Shown here piece by piece: positions 1 through 8,142 of a stretch of DNA of 64,000 bases (the stretch's first letter is position 1; every line of letters begins with the position of its first letter). The notes under the pieces are model-generated. The model was not told the DNA's origin, ran no database searches, and saw only the letters and a program-made list of their open reading frames with translations. This DNA comes from a virus. The translations under genes were made by a program, and so were the position numbers. Location: positions 1 to 64,000 of the IMG/VR virus record IMGVR_UViG_3300025012_000043; one strand, given 5' to 3'.

Positions 1-474
1 ACTGACACGCCAATGGCCAGAAGTTCCATAACCAAAATAAGCAGCTTTCGGGTTTCCTGCCCCCGTCCATGTGTTCTTAACTTGAATCCCGGTAGATCTT
101 CCGTATGGAAAGCTCAGCTGTACTACACTGGGATCCGCATCTGGGTCGGCATTGACTACGATTCTATATTTCGTATCGCTCCACACCCCTGCATGGCGAG
201 AAGCGGAATCTGTTTTTATATCCACATACCTTGTCGCGTCGGTGGTCCATTCAGTGGCCCATTGACTAACAGGAGTCGTATCGGCGGTATGATTTGCATG
301 AGACGACATGCAAATGAATTCAGCGATTTCATCAGCGGTGACTAAATTTCTGGCCTCAGCCGTCATGGCCGCATTTAAAGAGGCATATGCGGCATTAGCA
401 CCAGACAGAGCCGTAGTCGTACCGTTCCCGCCAGCGGAATCGGGATCAACATACCGTGTGATGGTTGTCGCCAT
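1..474 (-). CDS. Partial virion protein, probably beta-helix (tail fibre/appendage type), N-terminal 158 residues
   Basis: An open frame starts with ATG at 474 and runs off the window edge without a stop. The first residues read MATTITRYVDPDSAGGNGTT, followed by an Asn/Ala/Thr-rich stretch and aromatic-glycine patterns such as AAYFGYGTSGHW. This N-terminal style (RYVDPDSAGG, then 'ATRYVDIKTDS', then 'WSDTKYRI') is typical of phage virion proteins with a right-handed beta-helix. That assignment is from memory of the family, not a search. The start directly follows a TAG stop (475-477), with a purine-rich AGGGGG upstream. The gene is visibly richer in G+C than the neighbouring genes, suggesting acquisition from elsewhere, as is common for receptor-binding genes. 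The C-terminal part and its function cannot be seen. Confidence 0.6.
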   Translation of the reverse strand, partial: MATTITRYVDPDSAGGNGTTTALSGANAAYASLNAAMTAEARNLVTADEIAEFICMSSHANHTADTTPVSQWATEWTTDATRYVDIKTDSASRHAGVWSDTKYRIVVNADPDADPSVVQLSFPYGRSTGIQVKNTWTGAGNPKAAYFGYGTSGHWRVS

Positions 475-662
475 CTACTCAGCCCCCTGCAAACTTCCAG
501 GAGTGCGAACGTAGATCATTTTGCGTCCAGAATCTATAAATCCAACTATATCTGAATTATTTTGTAATCTTCCCATAGTTTTTTGCATAGAATCCTGTAT
601 TCCTAATGCTTCTGTAACTCCAGAGTGTACGCAAGGGAACTAACGGCGTAAATTAAGGGCAT
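475..662 (-). pseudogene. Small ORF pair, possibly one gene broken by a frameshift
   Basis: Two short frames lie end to end. ATG at 662, preceded by GGGAGA, encodes MPLIYAVSSLAYTLELQKH and stops at 603. A second frame is open from about residue SGVTEALGIQ, has ATG at 588 preceded by AGGA, and ends at TAG 475 right against the next start codon. Switching frame by -1 near position 624 would join them into a protein of about 62 residues. This could be a sequencing indel, a decayed gene, or simply one real 37-residue ORF (475-588). No family is recognised. Confidence 0.3.
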
Positions 663-812
663 ATCTATTCTCCCTAGGTAGTGATATTTATGTGCTTCCG
701 ATAAATCAAGCCTATTTGATAGTACCAAACAGGAGAGAGAAAAGAGTACATCACTAACATAAATCCCATATCAGTAAGGCACAAATTATTTTCATCTCCT
801 TTCAATATTACT
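663..812 (-). other. Sparse stretch with one doubtful tiny ORF
   Basis: This 150-nt stretch lies after the large glycosyltransferase stop. A Shine-Dalgarno-like AAAGGAG sits just downstream of that stop. The only open frame following it at plausible spacing begins with TTG at 784 and gives 36 mostly hydrophobic residues ending at 674. No terminator hairpin with a U-tract is visible. I do not regard the tiny ORF as established. Confidence 0.2.
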
Positions 813-2438
813 TTATATTTCTTTTAAAAATTCAGTAAATCTGTCTTGTGTCTTGCCCCAACATGGTACCCCAGTTTCGATTTTCCATCCTTTACAAGAT
901 CGTTGGGATCTAAACTGATCTTGACTCCACCTACTTTCAGTCAAATTCTTAGTATGTCTAATATCTACATTTGGGACTTCGGACCAATACGCTTCAGGTT
1001 TAAAATGATCCACCCCATTTGGTGGTGAATGAGTACCTGGTTCAAATCCCATCTTTCTAGAAAACCCTTCAGCTTCAACTCTTTTAACCCTTTCCTTATA
1101 ATGTTGGATTAAAAGATCTCTATATGCACAAAGTCCAGAAGTCTGTTTTGTGTAATAAAATAATGCTCTACCAGTATTACTGTCCACTTTCCATACATTC
1201 TCGTTATAGTAATAAGTATCTTTTTTAGGAGGGGTAAAGTCAAAATGGCTTGGATGATATAAAACATCATGTTCACAGAAATATATAATATCTGCAGTAC
1301 TTGCTTCTAATGCGGCCAAAATTTGTTTAAACATAGTTAAATATCCACGCTCCAAGGGGAGACAGATATTTTTCCCAAAATTGATGGGCTTTAATGAAGC
1401 GGATACGATAGGTAAACCTATCTTGTTTAATTGTTCTTGTACCTTATTGGCAATTGTTGAGTCTAAGTGATTGTCTGTATAATAAATAATACCCTTTGTA
1501 ACTCCTGCTACATTTGGGGCCTCCCAATCAGGTACTGGGGAAAATTTATTTATCAACCATTGTAATGGATATTTAGCTTTTGGCCAACGATTTTCATGCC
1601 ATAAAAATCGCGAATGTCCCCTAGCTTTCTCCACATCTTTGCCAGATAATGGGTAGGGGAAACTAAACCCACCCTGTGTCCTAAACATATGCGCGAACCA
1701 GGTTCTTTTATTAACAACCTGCCTCCCACCAGATAACCAAGATTTACATGCTAATTCGGTGCCCATTTGCCCCCATGACCCATGCCTTTCATCCATCCCA
1801 TCTATCTCCCAATACCGTTCACGTGGCATCATCCAACAAGCCCCAATAGAAGACATGACATCTGTAATCTCTCCTTGAGCCTCTGGCCTAGTCTTATATG
1901 CACCCCAATATTGAAACTTTAAATTTCTATCAAACCTAGCATAATCTGAACATCTATTCCATCGGGGTTTCCATACAACCACCATCTCAAATCCAGATTC
2001 AGCCTGGCATTTCTCACATTTTAAAGGCTCTGGGCCTTGATATATACGATTTCCACAAGCAAGGCACGACCAACTGAAAACATGAAAGTTATACATGCGT
2101 GGTATCGTTGTGGTCTTCATATCTAGTATGTTATCTAAATAAGGAGTCATTAACTTAAGATCAAAATGACGATCCACTCCACAGTGCGCATCAAGCTTCA
2201 TCACAAAGTTTGACTTAGACTCTCTCGCAGCCAAATTAGTAGCAGCACGTTGTCCTATGGATGTGTCCTTATAAATTAATCTCACTCGTGGGTCTTTGGG
2301 TATGTCTGGTATGGGGATAGTATACCCATCTAATACCGCGATAATTTCAGTATCCCCTCCAATGTTTTCAAGAATATCTTGTATTGTGCGGCCTAAAAAA
2401 ATTTCATTACGACTTGGGATAAGTATGCTTAAATTCAT
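813..2438 (-). CDS. Two-domain glycosyltransferase: GT2 domain with zinc-ribbon insert fused to a second GT-like domain
   Basis: 541 residues. Residues 1-120 form a GT-A family 2 domain: start ILIPSRNE, an acidic 'AVLDGY' strand, and DAHCG (83-87) as the DxD/DxH metal and nucleotide-sugar site, resembling polypeptide GalNAc-transferases. Cys125, Cys128, Cys141 and Cys144 form a CxxC-x12-CxxC zinc ribbon inserted in the domain. Residues around 260-310 (ending NKFSPVPDW) match the end of the single-domain paralogue at 6858-7748. The C-terminal half (about 320-541) starts 'GIIYYTDN' and has 'CEHDVLYHPSHFDF'. It is clearly homologous to the separate 222-residue protein encoded just upstream. ATG at 2438 abuts the upstream stop, with GGAAGGAG as ribosome binding site. 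It likely transfers sugar to a virion or host glycan; the substrate is unknown. Confidence 0.8.
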   Translation of the reverse strand: MNLSILIPSRNEIFLGRTIQDILENIGGDTEIIAVLDGYTIPIPDIPKDPRVRLIYKDTSIGQRAATNLAARESKSNFVMKLDAHCGVDRHFDLKLMTPYLDNILDMKTTTIPRMYNFHVFSWSCLACGNRIYQGPEPLKCEKCQAESGFEMVVVWKPRWNRCSDYARFDRNLKFQYWGAYKTRPEAQGEITDVMSSIGACWMMPRERYWEIDGMDERHGSWGQMGTELACKSWLSGGRQVVNKRTWFAHMFRTQGGFSFPYPLSGKDVEKARGHSRFLWHENRWPKAKYPLQWLINKFSPVPDWEAPNVAGVTKGIIYYTDNHLDSTIANKVQEQLNKIGLPIVSASLKPINFGKNICLPLERGYLTMFKQILAALEASTADIIYFCEHDVLYHPSHFDFTPPKKDTYYYNENVWKVDSNTGRALFYYTKQTSGLCAYRDLLIQHYKERVKRVEAEGFSRKMGFEPGTHSPPNGVDHFKPEAYWSEVPNVDIRHTKNLTESRWSQDQFRSQRSCKGWKIETGVPCWGKTQDRFTEFLKEI

Positions 2439-3107
2439 TTACATATACTCCTTCCATAGTGTTTGTCCGTCGCCCCAAGGAGGTAATTCATACTTCACAA
2501 TATCTGTCTTACGTACCATCCTTCGTTTCCCCATTGATAATCTATGATTAAATGTAATAGTTGGTGCATCTAAATATACCCTTTCCATTTTTACTGATGG
2601 TATTCTTAGCGGCCCCTCATATTTCCCTGGTTCACCAAAATATTTAAGCATATTGGTGTCTGAAGATTTATATTTATCAAACTTACTCTCTAAAGTATTG
2701 ATCATCGCCTGGGTAGGCGCAATGCACATTCCAAATATGGTTCGTAGTCTCCAAAAATACCTACCATCTTGATTTAGTCCCCATCTATTGGTATCATAAT
2801 AAAACGTATCATCGCTTGGTGGTATAAATTCGAAATGACTAAAACTATACAAATAATCATCTTCTGCACAAGCCATAAACTTTGTTTTTACTTCACGTGC
2901 TCCAATAAGTACCTGTGTAAATAAACTATACAATCCTACTTCCATTTTACCAACGCATATATTATCTCTCAAATTAATTGGCTTATGCGATACACTAATA
3001 ATTCTCAATCCTTCAGTCTTCCGTAATAAATCACCACGAATACGTTCAGCAGCAACATCATTAATTTGATTTGCAGTATAATAAACTACTGTAATATCTG
3101 GATTCAT
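2439..3107 (-). CDS. Stand-alone glycosyltransferase-like protein, paralogue of the C-terminal half of its neighbour
   Basis: 222 residues. It begins 'ITVVYYTANQ', then 'ISVSHKPINLRDNIC', then 'CAEDDYLYSFSHFEFIPPS', then a run with 'YYDTNRW' and 'RLRTIFGMC'. The order and spacing match residues about 320-480 of the adjacent 541-residue protein ('VSASLKPINFGKNIC', 'CEHDVLYHPSHFDFTPP', 'YYNENVWKV'). The acidic AEDD/CEHD pair probably plays the DxD role of a GT-A fold. Its start overlaps the upstream gene by 4 nt (ATGA). It is either an independent enzyme or an unfused duplicate of the fusion's second module. The exact family name is not known to me. Confidence 0.6.
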   Translation of the reverse strand: MNPDITVVYYTANQINDVAAERIRGDLLRKTEGLRIISVSHKPINLRDNICVGKMEVGLYSLFTQVLIGAREVKTKFMACAEDDYLYSFSHFEFIPPSDDTFYYDTNRWGLNQDGRYFWRLRTIFGMCIAPTQAMINTLESKFDKYKSSDTNMLKYFGEPGKYEGPLRIPSVKMERVYLDAPTITFNHRLSMGKRRMVRKTDIVKYELPPWGDGQTLWKEYM

Positions 3108-3844
3108 AGATCTACTACATTGATCAATTTATCTTTGTTGTCTTCATACCACTCATATGGAATATCATGAGTACCATCTGGTAAATTATGTTTTTTCTCT
3201 TTAATAAATGGTATACCCATCGATTTACAATTTTTAATATTCCTATCTTTAAAATACTTGGGACCAAGATATCTATAATGAAGCATTTTTAGTCCAATAT
3301 TTTTATATGTAATAATATTTCTAGAAGGTAAACATTGATGTCTCCCAGGAGTAAAAGTAATTTGGATCGCAGGATCAAATACCACAGTCTTAGTTGACCA
3401 CCTATCTGCCCATCCCATCTTAATTAAATCATACAACTGTCCTTTAAATTTCCAATGAGGAAATTCTGTGGAATGCATGGTATACCCAGTACATCGTATT
3501 TTTTGTATCCCTTTCTCTCTACATTCCGATAAAAACTGAACAAGATTTGGGTGATAAATGAATTCATCAGCATCCACACACATCACCCAATCAGCATATC
3601 CACGGCTAATAAGTCTATACTGAGGCCAAAGACTTTGCACATAATACATATCATTAGCACCATGATGAGTTAATCCTAAAAGAACAACTTTTGGATGCCT
3701 TGCTAACATTTCTCTGGTACCATCATCACTCTGGTCGTCCCATACAAATATTCTATCAGCAAATTGCTCATAATGACGAAGAAAATACGGCAATATCTTA
3801 ATCTCGTTCCTCATAACACTATAAACATCAATCTTGAGAGGCAT
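3104..3844 (-). CDS. Glycosyltransferase family 2-like protein
   Basis: 246 residues. The N-terminus 'IDVYSVMRNE..ILPYFLRHY' followed by 'VWDDQSDDGT' (34-43) and the metal-binding 'VDADEF' (90-95) is the pattern of the GT2 subgroup that resembles family 92 transferases (Glyco_tranf_2_4 type). The rest is rich in aromatic and basic residues, with 'GRHQCLPS' and 'MLHYRYLG', as in that subgroup. It lies in a tight run of decoration genes, overlapping the downstream gene by 4 nt and the upstream one by 17 nt. Donor and acceptor sugars cannot be inferred. Confidence 0.8.
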   Translation of the reverse strand: MPLKIDVYSVMRNEIKILPYFLRHYEQFADRIFVWDDQSDDGTREMLARHPKVVLLGLTHHGANDMYYVQSLWPQYRLISRGYADWVMCVDADEFIYHPNLVQFLSECREKGIQKIRCTGYTMHSTEFPHWKFKGQLYDLIKMGWADRWSTKTVVFDPAIQITFTPGRHQCLPSRNIITYKNIGLKMLHYRYLGPKYFKDRNIKNCKSMGIPFIKEKKHNLPDGTHDIPYEWYEDNKDKLINVVDL

Positions 3845-4163
3845 GATTGATCTTTATTTCTGGGAATGTTTTTGATAAAGAATTTATCCTATTCTTAATC
3901 TCAATTCGATCCCTATTTTTATTACGTATAGCTAGGGCTCTTCTACCAACTTCCTCTAACCCTAATATGCCTTCTTTGCCTTGTCTAATATCCGACTCTA
4001 ATGTCCAAATATCTGCGTTTACTCGTAATAAATCAAATAGATCATCATTGATGGGGCATTCCTTGGCATACGCCTTCAATTCTTTCCTCACTTCTGCCCC
4101 ATTTATCCATTTTAATAATAAAATAGAAAAACGATCTTGAATATCAGATAAAAGTACCTCCAT
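3828..4163 (-). CDS. DUF6165-like small protein of a glycosylation cluster
   Basis: 111 residues, all helical by composition. The opening 'LSDIQDRFSILLLK', the middle 'LRVNADIWTLESDIRQ', and the end 'AIRNKNRDRIEIKNRINSL' resemble the DUF6165 family pattern (a 'DKITIL' start, then 'NDRRAALKRRIN') as I remember it. Those proteins occur beside glycosyltransferases and have no defined activity. The similarity is remembered, not computed. The gene overlaps the radical-SAM-like gene by one base and the downstream glycosyltransferase by 17 nt, so it is probably translated together with them. Confidence 0.5.
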   Translation of the reverse strand: MEVLLSDIQDRFSILLLKWINGAEVRKELKAYAKECPINDDLFDLLRVNADIWTLESDIRQGKEGILGLEEVGRRALAIRNKNRDRIEIKNRINSLSKTFPEIKINHASQD

Positions 4164-4843
4164 TAAATACCTCCTTGCCTAGACAGTGTAGGATTCTTGT
4201 CAAGACACGCCCTACACATCCTAGGTAGAGCTCTATAGGTACCCTCATCATACCATCTAATCCGTGCTCTCTTCTCCATCCACCTAGTATAAAGTATCTC
4301 CCAATCAGTATTACATATACTACCAATGGCCTCTTCACATCGCCAATCACCACAACATAAACACCAATTACCAAAATTATCTATTAAAATCTCCCATCCC
4401 GAGCCCCTACCACACCAACCTCGCTCCGACATTTCTGAATATAGTTTACCTTCACCTGTATTAGTTTCTATTCTGTTGTCAAGTTGTGCACCGCCTTCAT
4501 AATCACTTATTTTTACTATATCAAAGTCTGAATAATCTCCTTTTATTGAAGTAGTCAATTGAAATGGTTGAAAAGGATCTTCTATCTTTATTTGTTGCTT
4601 TAAAACTCGAATTCGTGGAAGAACTAATATAGGTTCATTATACATATGCCAAAGGATGATCCCACGGAATCCTTTAGTTCTGCACCATCTCCAAAAATCT
4701 AATATTATAGAATCAGAAATAATGATATTTGATGTAGAAAATTTATATCTTTCTGGATGCCCTATTGGGCATCTATCCGTATGCATTTTAATATTAGGAC
4801 AAACACGATTGATCTCAAAAGTAAGATACCTAATCGTATTCAT
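4163..4843 (-). CDS. Radical-SAM/SPASM-like protein with a degenerate cluster motif
   Basis: 226 residues. The opening 'YLTFEINRVCPN' looks like the first strand of a radical SAM barrel. However, the canonical CxxxCxxC is replaced by Cys15 and Cys25, with His21 between them. The C-terminal half has a SPASM-like pattern: 'CGRGSGWEILIDNFGNW' followed by 'CLCCGDW' and a distant 'PRMCRACLDKNP', supplying several cysteines for an auxiliary Fe-S cluster. At 226 residues it is short for a full radical SAM plus SPASM enzyme. It may be a reduced or altered enzyme acting on the glycan cluster, or a metal-binding relative without radical chemistry. Confidence 0.5.
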   Translation of the reverse strand: MNTIRYLTFEINRVCPNIKMHTDRCPIGHPERYKFSTSNIIISDSIILDFWRWCRTKGFRGIILWHMYNEPILVLPRIRVLKQQIKIEDPFQPFQLTTSIKGDYSDFDIVKISDYEGGAQLDNRIETNTGEGKLYSEMSERGWCGRGSGWEILIDNFGNWCLCCGDWRCEEAIGSICNTDWEILYTRWMEKRARIRWYDEGTYRALPRMCRACLDKNPTLSRQGGI

Positions 4844-4845
4844 AT

Positions 4846-5511
4846 TTAATACCTATCCGGTCCTTTTACCCAAAAAAACGATCGCATTTTTTCGCGTTTT
4901 TCTCCTGGATTGACTGCATTAGTGCCTAATAAAAACCAAGGATTAATATGATATGCTTCTGTGAATGCACGCACTGCATATGTTACCTGCATCGGATCAT
5001 GCCATTTTTGCTCTGAAGAATAAGCCATCTTAATCCAATCATGTCCACTAATTATCCCACCAATACGTACCTTTTTACTCCACTCTGCTAAATCATTAAT
5101 TACATACTCAAGTCTATGATTGCCATCAATATATACAAAATCTAATGAGCCATCTTCAAAATCTTTTACTGCATCCATACTTAATTTCCTAACAATCTCT
5201 ACATTATACCCTCTAAGTCTTGTTAATGCATTATTCATTAGATTATCAACATAAGCCTGATCTAAATGTTTCCTATATACATCAAAAGAAAGCCATGGAT
5301 CAACACAATAAAGTTTTAAATTAGGATTAACTTTACATAATGTAGCTGAATATTTACCTTCTTCAACCCCGATTTCAACGCCCCTAGTAAATCCCAATTC
5401 ATTAAATACTCCTGCAAGAGTTACCCTGTCAGTATTTGGTATTTCAATCGGCAACTTCGCCTTCCATAAGTGAAGGGTATACTTTTTGACTATATATTTT
5501 AGTGTATCCAT
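4846..5511 (-). CDS. Class I SAM-dependent methyltransferase (Methyltransf_24 type)
   Basis: 221 residues. Motif I is 'GVEIGVEEGKYSATL' (44-58), the acidic end of strand 2 is 'LYCVDPW' (67-73), and 'DFVYIDGNHRLEY' is the post-motif strand typical of the Methyltransf_24 group, in which the DGNH segment contributes to metal or substrate binding. 'GGIISGHDW' follows as expected. Such enzymes often methylate sugars or small carbon skeletons. The start at 5511 lies 68 nt inside the preceding glycosyltransferase gene. No later Met precedes motif I, so the overlap is probably real unless a non-ATG start is used. Confidence 0.8.
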   Translation of the reverse strand: MDTLKYIVKKYTLHLWKAKLPIEIPNTDRVTLAGVFNELGFTRGVEIGVEEGKYSATLCKVNPNLKLYCVDPWLSFDVYRKHLDQAYVDNLMNNALTRLRGYNVEIVRKLSMDAVKDFEDGSLDFVYIDGNHRLEYVINDLAEWSKKVRIGGIISGHDWIKMAYSSEQKWHDPMQVTYAVRAFTEAYHINPWFLLGTNAVNPGEKREKMRSFFWVKGPDRY

Positions 5512-6397
5512 TCAACAGCCTCCTCGATGTAGAAATCAATTTAATAACACTACGCTCAACATTGTGCTCTTGTAAAATAATCTCTCTATTAATTTTACCA
5601 TGTATGGGATCATACTTATTTATTTCATTGATTAAACTATTTACATCAAATTGATATTTACACATACTCCCACAAAAATTATGAGTACGACTTTCCCAAT
5701 ATACATCATCTATAAAATATCCATCTCCAACACCCTTATCAAAACTAATCACAGCCCTACCACAAGACATTGCCTCTAATATGGCTCGTCCAGACCCGAT
5801 AACAAGATCTACCTCATTAATATCTTTTTCTATGGAGTATGCTCTACCATAAGGTGAACCAACAGCTTTAAACTCTAGATCTAAAATCTCACAAGCTTTT
5901 TTAATAATCGCATATGTCTTCCATTTTTTCCTATTACTAATAAACAACACTTTCTTTAATTTAGTACTTATTTTACTAGTAGGACTAAATAATTCAGTAT
6001 CTACAAAATCTCGTAATATTGCTATATTTATTGGTGAGATGCCTTTAGACACTAAATTATTAAAAGTCTCTTCATTTATTGCGGTATATAATTCAACCTC
6101 TATATCTGGTGGCTGTTCACCATTTGGTTCTACGCCATGCGCTGAAAAAATCATTGGAACATCGGGAAAAGCCTCCCGCATTACATGCACACAATCTCTA
6201 TGTTGCCCAATAATAATGTCTGGCTTATCAACCTTACTAATGTCTGTATATGTGTTCATATTAACAGCTAGTTTCCCAGACTGTGGACTAAATATCTGCA
6301 CAACATGCCCACGCTTTACTAGCTCTCGATAAAGAGTAAGTGTATATGTAGGTACACCTGATAAATCTAATGTGAAACTACTTACTAAAAATTTCAT
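5444..6397 (-). CDS. Glycosyltransferase, GT-B fold, family 4-like
   Basis: 317 residues. It begins 'MKFLVSSFTLDLSGVPTYTL', the GT4 pattern in which a Gly loop follows strand 1. The next strand is 'HVVQIFSP'. The second Rossmann domain starts near 'KKVLFISNRKKWKT'. It contains 'GSGRAILEAMSCGRAVISFD', the GT4 nucleotide-sugar binding segment that normally includes the conserved glutamate. It is shorter than the usual 350-400 residues of GT4. Its start overlaps the upstream HNH gene by 4 nt (ATGA), and its last 68 nt overlap the methyltransferase gene. Confidence 0.8.
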   Translation of the reverse strand: MKFLVSSFTLDLSGVPTYTLTLYRELVKRGHVVQIFSPQSGKLAVNMNTYTDISKVDKPDIIIGQHRDCVHVMREAFPDVPMIFSAHGVEPNGEQPPDIEVELYTAINEETFNNLVSKGISPINIAILRDFVDTELFSPTSKISTKLKKVLFISNRKKWKTYAIIKKACEILDLEFKAVGSPYGRAYSIEKDINEVDLVIGSGRAILEAMSCGRAVISFDKGVGDGYFIDDVYWESRTHNFCGSMCKYQFDVNSLINEINKYDPIHGKINREIILQEHNVERSVIKLISTSRRLLNGYTKIYSQKVYPSLMEGEVAD

Positions 6398-6861
6398 AAC
6401 GCAAACTCTCCGAACAATTCTTTGGCCCTACTATTTCGAGCTAAAATGGCTTCATCTTTCGATTTAAAATACCCAATATGTACTTTATTACATCTATACA
6501 CAATACTAGCTTGCCATACAGCGTCTCTTTTACTCCATACAATACCCTTATATCCAGATGATGAATTTGTACTTATCTTACGATTGCCTTGATTTTGCGA
6601 ATGCGTACAAATACGAAGATTAAACCGCTGATTATTTAATCCGTTACGATCACGATGGTCAGTCTCATACCCTACGGGCGTTTGCATGATCACCCTATGC
6701 ATTGCAATTGAGGTTCGCTTTCCCGATTCTAATATAATATGTGTGTATGCATAATAAGTATTTGCTCCTCTCATTGCAGACCACTTATATCGATTAAGCA
6801 TTTCAAAATCTTCATCATCAACCAACGCTACTTTACCTTGTGATAACTGGATCTCTTTCAT
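6394..6861 (-). CDS. HNH endonuclease with AP2-like DNA-binding domain
   Basis: About 155 residues, starting at the ATG at 6861 that overlaps the upstream stop (GGATGA). An ATG four codons earlier is the alternative. The start 'MKEIQLSQGKVALVDDEDF' is the usual beginning of the HNH_3/NUMOD-like phage endonucleases. 'TPVGYETDHRDRNGLNNQR' is the HNH core with the DH pair. The tail 'SSGYKGIVWSKRDAVWQA' through 'GYFKSKDEAILARN' is an AP2-type three-strand DNA-binding domain. It is probably a free-standing homing-type nuclease inserted between two glycosyltransferase genes without breaking either. Confidence 0.85.
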   Translation of the reverse strand: MKEIQLSQGKVALVDDEDFEMLNRYKWSAMRGANTYYAYTHIILESGKRTSIAMHRVIMQTPVGYETDHRDRNGLNNQRFNLRICTHSQNQGNRKISTNSSSGYKGIVWSKRDAVWQASIVYRCNKVHIGYFKSKDEAILARNSRAKELFGEFAL

Positions 6862-7748
6862 CCCCAGCCACATTCTTTTCTTTTAATAGGGATTTGTTCG
6901 CGCCAATCCACTGGCCAAGTTGGTACAGGTGAGAATTTTTCAATCAACCATTCTAGATCATGGACTCTCTTGTCCCATTTATTCCCGGTCCAAAAATCTG
7001 CACTATATAATGTCCCCTCAATCATTTTACGCTGTGAAATATAATACCCACGCCCATATCGCTTACCCTTATGTAAATGTGCATACCATGTTTTCTTGTT
7101 TATTTTTACCTGGCCACCACCTAGCCATGTCTTATTACCAATTTCTTGAAATTCTTGTACGAATGTACCGTATCCCACTTCACTTAACCCACCAAGAAAA
7201 TTAGTGAAATGATTTTTAGTCATACACCAACACGAACCCTGGCTACTCATCTCATCATCAAGTAAAATATGCTGCCTAGTCCGAGCCCTCTCGTTCCAGA
7301 CAGACCCATGCATTCCTAATTCATTTGGTTTAGCCCATGGCCAACTAAGAAAATGGTAGTCTATAGGAGATTTCTTATTTGTCACATCAATAATCCAATT
7401 TTCAGCATCTAACGAACGACGTCTTGGCACTACCACCCAATTATCATCACATTCAGCTTTGAGCACTTCATCAAACCCTTCATCGAGCATACAATGTCCG
7501 TCTGCTTTTATAAGATACTTACCAGTTGCAGCAGCCGCAGCAGCATTAATACCACCACGCATACCTATAACTACATCTCCATGAAGTATAACTAAATTTG
7601 ACCGCTCTTTTAATGGTGGATCTGGCCAATACCCATCAAGGTAAACCACTACCTCAAATTCTCCTCGTGCCTTATTAAAAACATCATCAACTGTCTTAGA
7701 TAAAAATATCTCTTTATTACTAGGTATGAGAATACTTACCTTATCCAT
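6858..7748 (-). CDS. Glycosyltransferase family 2, single domain
   Basis: About 296 residues from the ATG at 7748, which has GGAGGG four bases upstream. An ATG at 7760 lacks such a site. It begins 'DKVSILIPSNKEIFLSKTV', with a 'VVYLDGY' strand and 'KADGHCMLDEGFD' as the metal-binding segment. It matches the GT2 half of the 541-residue protein throughout: SIL.PS..EIFL at the start, 'SQGSCWCM' against 'SIGACWMM', and 'EKFSPVPTWP' against 'NKFSPVPDW'. It lacks that protein's zinc ribbon and second domain. It is therefore a paralogue from duplication within the decoration cluster. Confidence 0.8.
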   Translation of the reverse strand: MDKVSILIPSNKEIFLSKTVDDVFNKARGEFEVVVYLDGYWPDPPLKERSNLVILHGDVVIGMRGGINAAAAAATGKYLIKADGHCMLDEGFDEVLKAECDDNWVVVPRRRSLDAENWIIDVTNKKSPIDYHFLSWPWAKPNELGMHGSVWNERARTRQHILLDDEMSSQGSCWCMTKNHFTNFLGGLSEVGYGTFVQEFQEIGNKTWLGGGQVKINKKTWYAHLHKGKRYGRGYYISQRKMIEGTLYSADFWTGNKWDKRVHDLEWLIEKFSPVPTWPVDWREQIPIKRKECGWG

Positions 7749-8142
7749 TAATCCCTCCATCTATCTTGTGTGTTTTCCATATAATACATTTTTCTCTATC
7801 CACTGGCCGTTGTTCTTGGTAAAAATGTGGTTGACCAGTCGAAGTCCTTACACCCCATATAATTTTTATAATATTATTATCGACGAACCCAATACCTCTA
7901 GATATGGGTACTTCCCCACCACCAGAGAGTAATGTGCGTTGATGCGCCTGCCAATATGCTTGTGCATGTGGCTTTAATGCTATTGTTTTAGAACAAATGG
8001 TCAATCGTAGATTAGTTAAATATAGACCATTACTTCTACATAACTCCATCAATCTGAGCCACGGTGAAAGTTCATTTGGTGCCCAATATTCTACAACGGT
8101 GGTACCATCACTCAAATTTGCCAACCACGCATCTTGACTCAT
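7741..8142 (-). CDS. Hypothetical protein, unknown, in glycosyltransferase cluster
   Basis: 133 residues, with no family recognised. It contains 'VEYWAPNELSPWLRLMELC' and, further on, 'GGGEVPISRGIGFVDNNIIK', with mixed alpha/beta composition and no signal peptide or membrane segment. It ends 8 nt inside the following GT2 gene and supplies that gene's ribosome binding site, so the two are probably translationally coupled. A role linked to glycan decoration is only an inference from position. Confidence 0.6.
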   Translation of the reverse strand: MSQDAWLANLSDGTTVVEYWAPNELSPWLRLMELCRSNGLYLTNLRLTICSKTIALKPHAQAYWQAHQRTLLSGGGEVPISRGIGFVDNNIIKIIWGVRTSTGQPHFYQEQRPVDREKCIIWKTHKIDGGING

